Notes: generated by a model from the letters alone, not told the origin. Numbered from the stretch's first letter, positions 45,283 to 55,530 are shown. The stretch: DNA of 64,000 nucleotides from CAYLLD01 sp964425135 (GCA_964425135.1 CAYRKW010000003.1:1-64000), one strand, 5' to 3'. Translations and numbers: made by a program.

Positions 45283-45403
45283 AAAAATTAAACCCCCGCC
45301 GTGTTGGGGTGGGGGCTGAACACACGGCGGGGGCTTGAAACTCTGGTGCAAAGACTGCTCGGTGCCGCGTTAGGGGTGGGGGCTGAAAACCGCGTCACCG
45401 AGC
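45283..45403 (-). ncRNA. Candidate twin-hairpin small RNA or leader upstream of gamma-glutamyltransferase
   Basis: Two hairpins have unrelated stems but almost the same loop. The 5' one on the minus strand (45357-45403) pairs GCTCGGTG and CGCG with their complements through one mismatch; the 3' one (45293-45333) has a perfect 12-bp stem, CCCCCGCCGTGT/ACACGGCGGGGG. Both loops on the minus strand read TTCAGCCCCCACCCC. The 3' hairpin is followed by TTTAATTTTT, like an intrinsic terminator. A weak promoter-like TTGTCG-17-TAGCGA lies upstream. The remaining gap to xthA (45404-45587) shows only the xthA ribosome site. Confidence 0.45.
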
Positions 45404-45587
45404 TAGCTCTTCGCTACAAGGAGAGGTATCGGCCGACAACTGGGCGCGTCTTGGGCGCGATTGTGGCAATGTCGTGGTTTTTGACATGTGAAAATTTCGG
45501 CAGAACCGACGGTTTCGAGACCATTCCCGCTTGTGCCTGTTTGCGACGCGGCCTAGCGTTGGGCAGGGGATGAATGAAGGTATCGCT

Positions 45588-46376
45588 ATGGGTTTGACCA
45601 TTTGCACGTGGAATATAAATTCTGTGCGCTTGCGCGAAGGTCTGGTCCTCGATCTGTTGCGCACTGAGGCACCCGATGTTTTATGTCTGCAGGAAGCCAA
45701 ATCGCCGGTTGAGAAAATTCCGACCGAGAATTTTGCTGCGCTGGGCTACACCTACATGATTGCGCGCGGGCAAAAGGGGTACAATGGCGTTGTGATCCTG
45801 TCGCGGCAACCGATGACAGATGCCGGCCACCGCGACTTTTGCGCGATGGGCGATGCACGTCATGTGGCCGGGCAATTGGAGAACGGGGTGACGGTGCATA
45901 ATTTCTACGTGCCTGCAGGAGGCGATGAGCCTGATGTCGAGGCCAATCCCAAGTTTGCGCATAAACTGAACTTCCTGAACGAGATGCGCGACTGGTTTGC
46001 GCAGAGTGTGCCTGAAAAATCTGTGCTTGTTGGGGATTTGAACATAGCGCCGCGCGAAGATGATGTCTGGTCGCATCAGAAACTTTTGAAAGTGGTTTCG
46101 CACACGCCTATTGAAGTTGAGCATCTGGAGGCGGTGCGTGCGGCGGGTAACTGGGTTGATATCACCCGCAAGGATATCCCGGACGGTCAGCTTTATTCAT
46201 GGTGGTCCTACCGCGCGCGAGACTGGGATGCGGCGGACAAAGGCCGCCGTCTTGACCACATCTGGGCCACGCCGGATCTTGTTTCGAACGATCACAAGTC
46301 ACGGGTGTTTCGCGAGGCACGCGGGTGGGTTAAGCCCTCAGACCACGCGCCGGTGTTTGCGACATTTGATGTATGA
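45588..46376 (+). CDS. xthA: Exodeoxyribonuclease III (AP endonuclease)
   Basis: A 262-residue Mg-dependent nuclease that cuts DNA at abasic sites and trims 3' ends. The start at 45588 (GAAGG seven bases upstream) gives MGLTICTWNINSVRLREG, the usual opening; upstream starts add unconserved residues. Catalytic motifs are CLQEAKSP, KGYNGVVILSR, LVGDLNIAPREDDVW, RLDHIWATPD and SDHAPVFATF. It converges with the LolA-like gene, 7 bp away. Confidence 0.96.
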   Translation: MGLTICTWNINSVRLREGLVLDLLRTEAPDVLCLQEAKSPVEKIPTENFAALGYTYMIARGQKGYNGVVILSRQPMTDAGHRDFCAMGDARHVAGQLENGVTVHNFYVPAGGDEPDVEANPKFAHKLNFLNEMRDWFAQSVPEKSVLVGDLNIAPREDDVWSHQKLLKVVSHTPIEVEHLEAVRAAGNWVDITRKDIPDGQLYSWWSYRARDWDAADKGRRLDHIWATPDLVSNDHKSRVFREARGWVKPSDHAPVFATFDV

Positions 46377-46383
46377 GACGCGC

Positions 46384-46977
46384 TTAGCGGCGTAGGGCGG
46401 CATCCGCGCGGCGAATGTCGAAAAGCTCATCCGAGACACTGCCAAGCACTTGTAGATCGTTCAAAATGACCGTCGTCTTGCGCCCAAGCTGGTCCTTCAC
46501 CACCCATTGACGCAACTCAATCGGATTTGCTGTGAATACCATCGTGATGTTGCCGTTGCGCGGGTTTTGCGGATCGACAGCAACAATTTCGGTTTTCACA
46601 CCATCCGACTTCACCGATTTAACGGCACCAGTTGCGGAAAGATTAACGTTTCCGGCGAGAAGGATATCAAGCGGCGTCTTTTTCAGATCGTAAAGCTGCG
46701 CGCCGCGGTTTGATTTCTTATCAAAAATGCTCAGGAATGTGCCGTCTGCAATCACCAGTGAATCCGACGGAACCGTATATTCATATCTGATCCGGCCCGG
46801 CTTTTTGATATAAAGCACACCTTGCGCGAGGGTCTTGTCAGGATTGGCCTGTACAAACTTGGCTTTGGCATTGCGCATCCCGTTCAAATAGGATGACACC
46901 GCCTCAAGCGAGAGCTTTTGCGCGTTGGCGTGGCTGGCTGTGAAGACCAGCGCGAGGATCAGGAGTACACGTGTCAT
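46384..46977 (-). CDS. lolA: Outer-membrane lipoprotein carrier protein (LolA family)
   Basis: From the ATG at 46977 the protein has 197 residues. A signal peptide covers about residues 1-19 (MTRVLLILALVFTASHANAQ). The mature sequence KLSLEAVSSYLNGMRNAKAKF, GVLYIKKPGRIRYEY, DGTFLSIFDKKSNRGAQLYD and the C-terminal LNDLQVLGSV are typical of LolA, which ferries lipoproteins from the inner to the outer membrane. The in-frame ATG at 47013 would add 12 residues before the signal peptide. Confidence 0.9.
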   Translation of the reverse strand: MTRVLLILALVFTASHANAQKLSLEAVSSYLNGMRNAKAKFVQANPDKTLAQGVLYIKKPGRIRYEYTVPSDSLVIADGTFLSIFDKKSNRGAQLYDLKKTPLDILLAGNVNLSATGAVKSVKSDGVKTEIVAVDPQNPRNGNITMVFTANPIELRQWVVKDQLGRKTTVILNDLQVLGSVSDELFDIRRADAALRR

Positions 46978-47115
46978 AGAGATGTAGCTAGTGCCAAAGT
47001 TTAACTCCTGCAACAGCGCTCAAGGAGGTGTGAGCGTATCATGTGCAAATTTCAGCTTAATTTTGTGTTCATTCACCCGTATGATCCTTAAAAAACGATA
47101 ATTCGAGCAGATACT

Positions 47116-47778
47116 GTGAAAGAAACGCAGCTTTATGCGCCGGTCAAACGTTATCTCGAAGCGCGAGGCTACTGCGTGAAGGGGGAGATCGGCGCGTGTG
47201 ATGTCATGGCCGTGAAGGGCGATGATGATCCGGTGATTATTGAGTTGAAGACCGGATTTTCGCTTTCACTGTTTCAACAGGGCATTGATCGGCAAAAGGT
47301 CACAGACGCCGTGTATCTGGCGGTGCCCAGAGGAACCACGCGGGCCTGGCGCAGTTCGTTGCGCGACAATCGTGCGCTCTGCCGCCGGTTGGGGCTCGGG
47401 TTGATCCTCATTCGCCTCAAAGACGGGCGCGTTGATGTGGTGTGTGACCCGGCGCCCTATCGTCCCCGCAAGATGAAGGCGCGAAAGCAGCGGTTGCTTG
47501 CGGAGTTCGAGCGGATCGAAGGCGATCCGAACACGGGCGGTTCGATCAAAGGCAAACGCATGACAGGCTACCGCCAAGATGCGTTGCGCGTTGCGATAGA
47601 CGTGAATTGCGAGGGTCCATCAAAGGGCGCGATGGTCGCAAAACGGACCGGCGTTGAGATCGCGACGCGGATCATGTACGCAAATCACTACGGCTGGTTT
47701 GAGCGCAACGCAGATGGGTTTTATGGTCTGACCGAGCGCGGCCAAAAAGATGTCGACGCGCATCTGCGGTCGCAATAA
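47116..47778 (+). CDS. DUF2161 family, PD-(D/E)XK nuclease-like protein
   Basis: A 220-residue cytoplasmic protein with a GTG start. Residues 24-47 show the restriction-nuclease-like core: E24, D29 (GACDVMAVKG), then E43-L-K45 (IIELKTG). The C-terminal part (about 150-220) looks like a winged-helix domain (KGAMVAKRTGVEIATRIMYA). DUF2161 is annotated as a putative phosphodiesterase, but no substrate is known. Isolated gene with no repair operon around it. Confidence 0.85.
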   Translation: MKETQLYAPVKRYLEARGYCVKGEIGACDVMAVKGDDDPVIIELKTGFSLSLFQQGIDRQKVTDAVYLAVPRGTTRAWRSSLRDNRALCRRLGLGLILIRLKDGRVDVVCDPAPYRPRKMKARKQRLLAEFERIEGDPNTGGSIKGKRMTGYRQDALRVAIDVNCEGPSKGAMVAKRTGVEIATRIMYANHYGWFERNADGFYGLTERGQKDVDAHLRSQ

Positions 47779-47944
47779 CAGCTATTTTGTATCGGCCTGT
47801 CTCACATTGGGACGCACTATCTAAGATTTTGTCTCAATTTTAACAAAATAAATTGCGATCTAAGGGGTGTGAGTGTTCCCCTCAGCGTCGCATTTTCCAA
47901 AACGCGCAAGGGGATGTGTAAAGAGTAGTCGTGAGGATTGTGAA

Positions 47945-48409
47945 ATGCGGTCAGCGTTTCTGGGGATACTATTATCAGCCTTTACCCTGGTTCTGAGCAG
48001 TAAAGCCGTTGTCGCGCTAACGCCGACGGAGCGGGTTGCCCAAGTTCTCGTCAATCAAGGCTTTGAAATTGAATCGGTCAAACGAACATGGACCGGTCGG
48101 ATCAAGCTGACCGTGACCAGAGCTGACTTTGAGCGGGTGATCACGATCAATGCGACCAGCGGCAAGGTGCTGGGCGATCACTGGGTCGAACTTTCGGACG
48201 AGGCGGGTGATGCGTCCAAGCGTGATCGTGATGCTGATGCGCAAGTCGAAGACGCATCTGCCAAATCGAGTGCCGCACCGGCGGAGAACGCCAAATCCGG
48301 TAAGTCCAAAAAGGACAATTCCAAAGCGAAGAAAGATAAGGCCAAAAAAAACGACAAGGCCAAGCGCGAAAAGAAGGCCAAGCGCGACAAGAAGAGCAAG
48401 GACGAGTAA
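47945..48409 (+). CDS. Exported PepSY-like protein with Lys-rich tail
   Basis: From the ATG at 47945 (AGGA upstream) the protein has 154 residues. A signal peptide (MRSAFLGILLSAFTLVLSSK, ending VVA) precedes a small domain with VAQVLVNQGFEIESVKRTWT and RVITINATSGKVLGDHW, which resembles PepSY. The last 60 residues are almost only Lys, Ala, Asp and Ser, so they are disordered and strongly basic. The frame is open upstream to 47873, but those residues precede the signal. Function unknown. Confidence 0.75.
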   Translation: MRSAFLGILLSAFTLVLSSKAVVALTPTERVAQVLVNQGFEIESVKRTWTGRIKLTVTRADFERVITINATSGKVLGDHWVELSDEAGDASKRDRDADAQVEDASAKSSAAPAENAKSGKSKKDNSKAKKDKAKKNDKAKREKKAKRDKKSKDE

Positions 48410-48422
48410 TCACCTAGTCCCA

Positions 48423-48470
48423 AAAAAGTGCCCCGTTTCGAGTATGTGGGGGCATAACTCGAAACGGGGC
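48423..48470 (-). terminator. Strong intrinsic terminator of ccrM
   Basis: A perfect 13-bp stem, GCCCCGTTTCGAG/CTCGAAACGGGGC, with a 15-nt loop, is followed on the minus strand by ACTTTTTTG. It ends the ccrM transcript 40 bp after its stop codon, and may also block read-through from the converging PepSY-like gene. Confidence 0.9.
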
Positions 48471-48509
48471 CTAAGGTGACGCACACGCAACAGCGCGGCG
48501 TCACGGCGG

Positions 48510-49701
<1,192 letters not shown>

Positions 49702-49703
<2 letters not shown>

Positions 49704-50325
49704 AGATGTTTACAAAGTTTCGTTGATACAAGATATTGTGGATCGGCTTGAAAGAGCGCCTATGATGTGGGGTGACACCGTTGCGCAAAAGACTCATATG
49801 GTGCTGTTTGGTCCCATATCCTTTGTTCGTGTGCCAGCCGTAGTCGGGGTAGGATTGTGCCAGATCGCACATGTACCGGTCGCGTGTGACTTTCGCGATA
49901 ATGGAGGCGGCGGCGATCGAAAGCGAGCGCCCATCACCCTTCACCACCGTTTGCGCCACGCATGTCAGATCCTTCGGCGCGCGATTGCCGTCGATGAGCG
50001 CCAGATCAGGTGGGCAGGGCAACGCCTCTATCGCGCGGGTCATGGCGCGGAAGGTGGCGGTCAGGATGTTCACATCATCAATTTCATCCACCTCGGATGA
50101 GCCAACACCTACGCGGCAGCTTTGCACGATCTGATCATAGAGCGCTTCGCGTTTTTTCTCCGACAGCTTCTTGCTGTCATTCAAGCCATCCGGACAGTTG
50201 GAGGGATCGATGATGACCGCGGCTGCAAAGACCGGCCCGGCCCAGGGCCCGCGCCCTGCTTCATCCACACCTGCGATCAGCTTATGGGGCAGACCTTCCT
50301 CGATCTCGAAACTTGGCTGGCTCAT
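49702..50325 (-). CDS. rnhB: Ribonuclease HII
   Basis: A 207-residue enzyme that cuts the RNA strand of RNA-DNA hybrids and removes single ribonucleotides from DNA. The active-site acids lie in AGVDEAGRGPWAGPV (D, E), ALIDGNR (D) and the SIIAKVTRD helix. NDSKKLSEKKRE is also typical. It overlaps trpF by 4 bp and ends just before ccrM, an order conserved in alphaproteobacteria. Confidence 0.96.
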
Positions 50326-50972
50326 GCGTTGCGTACCTCATACATGAAATCATCCAGCAGTTGCGCATCCAGAACGCCCTGTGGTCGAAGCCCCGAACAG
50401 ATGTCTACGCCAAAGGGTCGTACCTGCCCGATTGCCTCAGCCACATTCGCCGGAGACAATCCGCCAGCAAGCCACACCGGCTTGTTCACCCGCTCGACGA
50501 TCTTTCGCGATAGCTCCCAATTGTGGGTGCGCCCCGTGCCGCCAAGTTCTTTGACCGCCCCGTCCGGCGCGCCGCTATCGAGCAGAAGGTTATCGGCCCA
50601 GAGCGCGGCATTAAACGCAGCGTCCACATCCGCAATCCCGCGCACATGGATCACCTGGATGATCGTAAGATTCGCAAATCGCGCCCGCAGCGCCGCCGCC
50701 GTTCCCTCTTCGACGGTGTCCACAAGTTGCACAGCGCGGGTATGCGCCCGCGCGACATGCCGCACGATCTCGTAGGCACGGGTCTGGGACGTTAGCAAGA
50801 CCGACATTTCTTCACGATTGGCATCCGCGATATCCGCAATCACGGTATCATCAATCGGTCCCGGCCCGGACGGCATCTCGCCCACAAGCCCCAACGCATG
50901 TGCCCCCGCATCAAGCGCCATCCGCGCCTCAGCGCGCGATTGAATGCAACAAATTTTTACCCGCGTTGTCAT
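50322..50972 (-). CDS. Phosphoribosylanthranilate isomerase-like protein (TrpF family)
   Basis: A 216-residue TIM barrel. Catalytic residues of TrpF appear: Cys in VKICCIQ near residue 8 and Asp in LLLDSGAPDG, then the phosphate site GGTGRTHNW, AGGLSPANV and GVDICSG. The usual CGIT start reads CCIQ, and the first third is divergent. It overlaps rnhB by 4 bp and no other trp gene is nearby, so it may be a paralog with another substrate. Confidence 0.8.
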   Translation of the reverse strand: MTTRVKICCIQSRAEARMALDAGAHALGLVGEMPSGPGPIDDTVIADIADANREEMSVLLTSQTRAYEIVRHVARAHTRAVQLVDTVEEGTAAALRARFANLTIIQVIHVRGIADVDAAFNAALWADNLLLDSGAPDGAVKELGGTGRTHNWELSRKIVERVNKPVWLAGGLSPANVAEAIGQVRPFGVDICSGLRPQGVLDAQLLDDFMYEVRNA

Positions 50973-50986
50973 ACGGCCTGTCGATC

Positions 50987-51063
50987 TGGCGACCCCGAGA
51001 GGATTCGAACCTCTGACCTGCCGCTTAGGAGGCGGCTGCTCTATCCTGCTGAGCTACGGGGCC
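50987..51063 (-). tRNA. tRNA-Arg(CCU)
   Basis: The minus strand folds as a complete cloverleaf: acceptor GGCCCCG with CGGGGTC, D-arm TAGCTCAGCAGGATAGAGC, anticodon loop CTCCTAA (anticodon CCU, Arg AGG codons), T-arm CAGAGGTTCGAATCCTCT, discriminator G and an encoded CCA at 50987-50989. No integrase lies beside it. Confidence 0.95.
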
Positions 51064-51239
51064 GGTTGTTAACGTGTCATCAACATACTACCCGCCTCGC
51101 CCAGGAGGTAGCGCAAATGTTGGACTGACGCCGATTTGTGACTGGGCTTATCAAAATTTCACGGCTTGGGTTTATTAATCACCCGCACAAGCGTAAGCCG
51201 CGACGCAATCACACGTTTTTCAGGCAGGAGCCCCGACAG

Positions 51240-53123
51240 ATGGAGCCTATTGCGCTTTCAACCGAAATGATGGTGGTGCTTGGGCTGCTTGGGTTCACAG
51301 TGTTTCTGTTTGTCTCCGAAATCGTCCGCGTCGATCTGGCTGCGATCCTTGTCATGGTCCTTTTGGGTGCGCTTAGCTACGTCCCCGGATTGGGCGGTTT
51401 GGCGGATGTGAACCATATCTTCGACGGATTTGCCTCAAACGCGGTGATCTCCATTATCGCGGTGATGATCATCGGCGCTGGTTTGGACAAGACCGGTCTG
51501 ATGAGCAAAGTGGCCGCCTGGATTTTGCGCGTCGGCGGATCGACCGAGCAACGCATTGTGCCGATCATCTCGGGCACGGTCGGGTTTATCTCGTCGTTCA
51601 TGCAAAACGTCGGCGCTGCTGCTTTATTTCTGCCGGTTGTCGCCCGCATCTCGGCGCGCACCGAAATTCCTCTGGGACGGTTGCTCATGCCTATGGGGTT
51701 TTGCGCGATTTTGGGGGGCACCATGACGATGGTTGGCTCCTCACCGCTCATTTTGCTCAATGATCTCATCGCCACATCCAACGCCGATTTGCCGGCAGAC
51801 CAGCAAATGCAGCCCTTCAGCCTCTTTGATGTAACGCCAGTTGGTGTTGCGCTGGTGCTGACCGGCATCTTGTATTTCGTACTCTTTGGCCGCTGGGTTC
51901 TGCCGTCATCGCGCGCAGGCGCAGATGCAGCCTCTGGTCAGTCGATCAGCGAATATCTTGAGCGTATCTATGGGCTCAACTCGGATGTGTTTGAAGTGTT
52001 GGTTCCCGAGGGCAATCTATTGGTCGGCAAAGAGTTGACCGACATTATGGATGTGCATCATCTCTATATTATCGGCACGTATTACAACGGTATGCGCGTT
52101 GTCGCGCCGCAGGTGGAAACCGAGATCCTCGCACCCTGCCGCCTGGCCGTTCTGGGCCAGCGCAAGGTCGTTCAGGAAATGGTCGATATTTATGGGCTGG
52201 AGTTACGCCCGTCGCTCGAAATTTTCGCCGAGGAGTTTGCGCCGACCAAAGCGGGTGTGGCGGAGATCGTGATCCCGCCCGACAGTGCCATGATCGGGAA
52301 AGCAGCGCAGGATCTTCAGTTTCGTCAATCGCTCGGTCTGAACCTTTTGGCGATCCATCGCGGGGAGGAGACCTTCAGTCTTGTCGAAAGCGAAGATCAC
52401 GAGCCCACCCGCATCGGTGCCATCCCCTTTTCCGCAGGCGATACGCTCGTTGTGCAAACCCAGTGGGAGGCGCTTACCAAGCTAAAGCGCGACCGCGACG
52501 TTGTGATCGTCACGCAGGACTTTCCGCAAGAGGATCTGCGCCCTAAGAAAGTTGGCTGGGCGCTGCTGTTCTTTGCCATTGCGCTTTTCATGATCCTGTT
52601 CACCGATGTGCGCCTGTCCCTGTGCCTTCTGACCGGCGCGGTGGGCATGATCATCACGCAGGTTCTCAATATCGACGAGGCGTATGAGGCGGTGGGGTGG
52701 AACACCGTCTTCCTGCTTGCTTCGCTCATCCCGCTGGGGCAAGCGGTTCAGTCTACCGGCACAGCCGAATGGATCGCGCAGCAAATCCTGTCGATCCTCG
52801 ACGGCTGGCCAATTTGGGCTTTGCAGGCAGGTGTGGCAATCCTTGCAACTATATTCACGCTGGTGATGTCCAATGTCGGTGCAACAGTCCTTCTGGTCCC
52901 GCTTGCAGTCTCCATTGCGCTTGCCGCAGGTGGCGATCCGGCGATATTCGCGTTGACGGTTGCGATCTCCACGTCCAACAGCTTTCTGATCCCGACCCAT
53001 CAGGTTAACGCCCTGATTATGGGACCGGCGGGCTATCGCGTGATCGACTTTGTGCGCACGGGCGGGGTGATGACGCTCTTGTTCCTCGTGGTGTCTCTGA
53101 GTGTGCTTAATCTCATTTTCTAG
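51240..53123 (+). CDS. SLC13-type anion permease with TrkA-C domains
   Basis: From the ATG at 51240 (AGGAG upstream) the protein has 627 residues. About five helices (residues 5-185), then two soluble TrkA-C-like domains (about 210-400; FEVLVPEGNLLVGKELTDIM, IVIPPDSAMIGKAAQDLQ), then about seven more helices. FMQNVGAAALFLPV and TFTLVMSNVGATVLLVP are the paired DASS/SLC13 signatures. Related proteins carry sulfate or dicarboxylates. The longer frame to 51138 adds basic unrelated residues. Confidence 0.88.
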   Translation: MEPIALSTEMMVVLGLLGFTVFLFVSEIVRVDLAAILVMVLLGALSYVPGLGGLADVNHIFDGFASNAVISIIAVMIIGAGLDKTGLMSKVAAWILRVGGSTEQRIVPIISGTVGFISSFMQNVGAAALFLPVVARISARTEIPLGRLLMPMGFCAILGGTMTMVGSSPLILLNDLIATSNADLPADQQMQPFSLFDVTPVGVALVLTGILYFVLFGRWVLPSSRAGADAASGQSISEYLERIYGLNSDVFEVLVPEGNLLVGKELTDIMDVHHLYIIGTYYNGMRVVAPQVETEILAPCRLAVLGQRKVVQEMVDIYGLELRPSLEIFAEEFAPTKAGVAEIVIPPDSAMIGKAAQDLQFRQSLGLNLLAIHRGEETFSLVESEDHEPTRIGAIPFSAGDTLVVQTQWEALTKLKRDRDVVIVTQDFPQEDLRPKKVGWALLFFAIALFMILFTDVRLSLCLLTGAVGMIITQVLNIDEAYEAVGWNTVFLLASLIPLGQAVQSTGTAEWIAQQILSILDGWPIWALQAGVAILATIFTLVMSNVGATVLLVPLAVSIALAAGGDPAIFALTVAISTSNSFLIPTHQVNALIMGPAGYRVIDFVRTGGVMTLLFLVVSLSVLNLIF

Positions 53124-53128
53124 AGCGA

Positions 53129-53168
53129 CTTGTTTGCTTCGAGCTAGCCGAGAGCTTCAAGAAACAAG
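53129..53168 (+). terminator. Imperfect hairpin after the SLC13 gene
   Basis: CTTGTTT pairs with AAACAAG, continued by CTT/AAG and AGCT/AGCT with one bulge and one mismatch. No uridine run follows, so it may protect the message end and not terminate. The rest of the 218-bp gap to 53341 shows nothing clear. Confidence 0.4.
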
Positions 53169-53341
53169 GACGGCCCTCGACCTCAGAGTAAGAGCTGTCC
53201 GGCGGTGCCAGACACGTGAGCGTTGATTGGGTGTGCTTGGTGTCATATTGCGGTTTGTCGCAAAGTATCCAATCGCTGATCGGGAATGGACCACCACCGA
53301 AGGCTGCTCACCTCGTGCTTGCGACGATCCCGCCGTTGCCC

Positions 53342-55438
53342 TTAGTCACGCGCCGACTTAAATCTCAGGCCCACTTCGCTCGCCATCAGATCAAGCACCT
53401 GTTGGTCAAACCAGTACCCCGTATGCCCATAGGGATAGATCGGGATGTTCTTTGGGAATTCCTCACTGTCCGATGGATCGAGCTTGCGCGATTTGATGTA
53501 GGTTCCGACGAAATCATCGACGCGAAAGATGTTGACCCAGTTGCGCAACAGCGCTGGGTCGACATTGTCGATATTGAACTGCGTCGGGAAGTAATAGTGG
53601 TAAAGATGCGAGAAAGGCGAGCCCATTGTGATCAGCGTGTACGGCACTTTCCCAAGGCTCTGGAGCACATCTTTGCGCGACAATTGCGAGACGGAAATCA
53701 TCGTGCCTTGCGAGTGAGAGACGATCAGAACCTCATCGGGTTTGAAGGCCTGCATCTTGGTATCAAGCACAATCCGAAAGCGTGTGTTAATCCGATGGCG
53801 CAACGTGAAGCTGGTCGCGCGGTCGGGATCTTCCATCATATCCTTGAAATTCTGGAGTGGCGATTTCTTGGGAACGCTATCTACAAAGTAGTTGATCACG
53901 TCCTTACCCACACCCAGACCAACGCCAAGATGCTTTTGTAAGAACGGCCAGGCCAGCACGAATATCGTGCCCAAACCACCCGCAGCCACAGCCGCTATCT
54001 CATTAAAGCGGCCCTTCCAGAACGCCAGACTGTCCGGGTAGAAACAACTGAACGCATCCGGTGTCGGGTTTGGTTCGGCGCCGCACCCGCGATTAAGCGC
54101 GATCAAAACAGCGGTGCCCGCCATCGCCAAAAGGCAAATGGACATCACCCAACCCATCACCGAGTTGAGCAACAGGCGCGGCACCTCTTTGCCGCGTTTG
54201 GGCCAGACGGCAGGTTGTCCTTCTTGGCCGATCTCAGGATTGTCCGCCCGGGCCTGCGCTGTGATATGCGCCTCCGGGTAGGCCTTGATCCATTTGGCCC
54301 GGCGCATCGCTTCGACAACGCCTGTGACAATCACCAGCGCCAGCGAGGCCATCGCCATGGTGAGCAAGCCCAACGCGCTCTTGAGATGCGCATCGAGCAA
54401 CGTCTTCACATCACGATTGGTCTCTGCCCAGGCACCAAGCGCGATCCAGAATATGCACGCCACGATCAGCCAGAACACCACCATCGCCGCAATGGTCTGC
54501 GGATAGACCATACGCGCCTTATTCTTCGGATTTGGCACCCCATTGAAAACCCAGAACAGCACCAGCACCGCCGCCATTAGCAGCATGACCAGCCAAGTGA
54601 GCTGCAAGACCGCCACCACAATCGAGATGTAGAAATCGAAGATATCCGCCGATGCGATCAAACCGGTCATATGTCCAATGAGGCCACATGCCAGCAGCAC
54701 AAACATCGCTACCCCGATAAAGAACATCCAGTCTGCGCATTGCCTGAAAAGCCGGTTGGTCGGCCTCTTTAAATAGCCCAACCCGGTCGCAAATGCGCTG
54801 ATCAGTGCAAAAACAGCATGCGGAAAATACGGGTTATCCGTCTTTACCCAGTCATACGGGAGAAATTGGAAAAATACATAAGTCAGCAGCACACCAATCG
54901 CGAGCAGCAGGTTGAGCACTGCATTTGGTCCATGCGCGAGCCAGACGAATATATCTGCGACGCGAATGCGCCAGTCTTTCTTGCCCATAGTCTGCGAAAA
55001 CTGTGCGGCTGTGGGCAGCGATTGCGCATCTTCAGCCGCCGCATCAAGGTCAACCTCTTCGGCCCAATGTTCTTCGTTTTCGTGAACCTCCCGCACATTG
55101 GCGCGGATCAGATATCCCAACCCCAGAATGGTCTTGATAAATTCGAGTATCGTCGAAAATGCACCGGTTGGCCCTTGCGAAAGATCGGCCCAATAGACCT
55201 CCGAAAATAGCGTCTCATCACCGCTTCCGTTTTCGCGGACGTGGCGTGTGTGGCAGGGAAAGGTATCGAGCGCGCGCGGGTTCTCGTTTTGGTGGTGTTC
55301 GCGCAGATACACCAGCTCGCTTTCGGTGCTGCCATCTACATTATTGGTTGCAGCACCAACAAAACTGTCAAGTGTGTCGCCAGCCGCTTGCTCGCCGACC
55401 CCGTGAACAACGAGCACAAGTTTCTTTTTGTTGGCCAT
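53342..55438 (-). CDS. Membrane protein with a split alpha/beta-hydrolase domain
   Basis: A 698-residue protein. Residues 1-30 give a hydrolase first strand and oxyanion loop (KLVLVVHGVGEQAAGDT). Five to eight hydrophobic helices follow between about 180 and 520. After that the chain returns to hydrolase sequence: VLIVSHSQGTMISVSQL (nucleophile Ser in S-x-S-x-G), LITMGSPFSHLY, FRVDDFVGTYI (Asp) and YPYGHTGYWFD (His). A lipase or esterase fold interrupted by a membrane block is the simplest reading. Substrate unknown; lipid or ester near the membrane is plausible. Confidence 0.78.
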   Translation of the reverse strand: MANKKKLVLVVHGVGEQAAGDTLDSFVGAATNNVDGSTESELVYLREHHQNENPRALDTFPCHTRHVRENGSGDETLFSEVYWADLSQGPTGAFSTILEFIKTILGLGYLIRANVREVHENEEHWAEEVDLDAAAEDAQSLPTAAQFSQTMGKKDWRIRVADIFVWLAHGPNAVLNLLLAIGVLLTYVFFQFLPYDWVKTDNPYFPHAVFALISAFATGLGYLKRPTNRLFRQCADWMFFIGVAMFVLLACGLIGHMTGLIASADIFDFYISIVVAVLQLTWLVMLLMAAVLVLFWVFNGVPNPKNKARMVYPQTIAAMVVFWLIVACIFWIALGAWAETNRDVKTLLDAHLKSALGLLTMAMASLALVIVTGVVEAMRRAKWIKAYPEAHITAQARADNPEIGQEGQPAVWPKRGKEVPRLLLNSVMGWVMSICLLAMAGTAVLIALNRGCGAEPNPTPDAFSCFYPDSLAFWKGRFNEIAAVAAGGLGTIFVLAWPFLQKHLGVGLGVGKDVINYFVDSVPKKSPLQNFKDMMEDPDRATSFTLRHRINTRFRIVLDTKMQAFKPDEVLIVSHSQGTMISVSQLSRKDVLQSLGKVPYTLITMGSPFSHLYHYYFPTQFNIDNVDPALLRNWVNIFRVDDFVGTYIKSRKLDPSDSEEFPKNIPIYPYGHTGYWFDQQVLDLMASEVGLRFKSARD

Positions 55439-55530
55439 AAATTTCTACAAAATCGCATTGTGAAAGATGATGGCCAAAAGGTTAGCGACACATTCGGACT
55501 GTGTCTACGGGCGCAGGCGTGATTTGGCGA

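Noticed and set aside
45293..45403. Integron attC site
   Set aside because: The paired hairpins lack the conserved RYYYAAC/GTTRRRY core pair and no integrase is nearby.
45301..45573. Plus-strand frame of 90 codons upstream of xthA
   Set aside because: It runs through the two hairpins, has no ribosome site and reads through the G-rich loops; not protein-like.
50987..51063. tRNA-Arg as integration site of a mobile island
   Set aside because: No integrase gene and no direct repeat of the tRNA 3' end were seen on either side; neighbours are ordinary genes.
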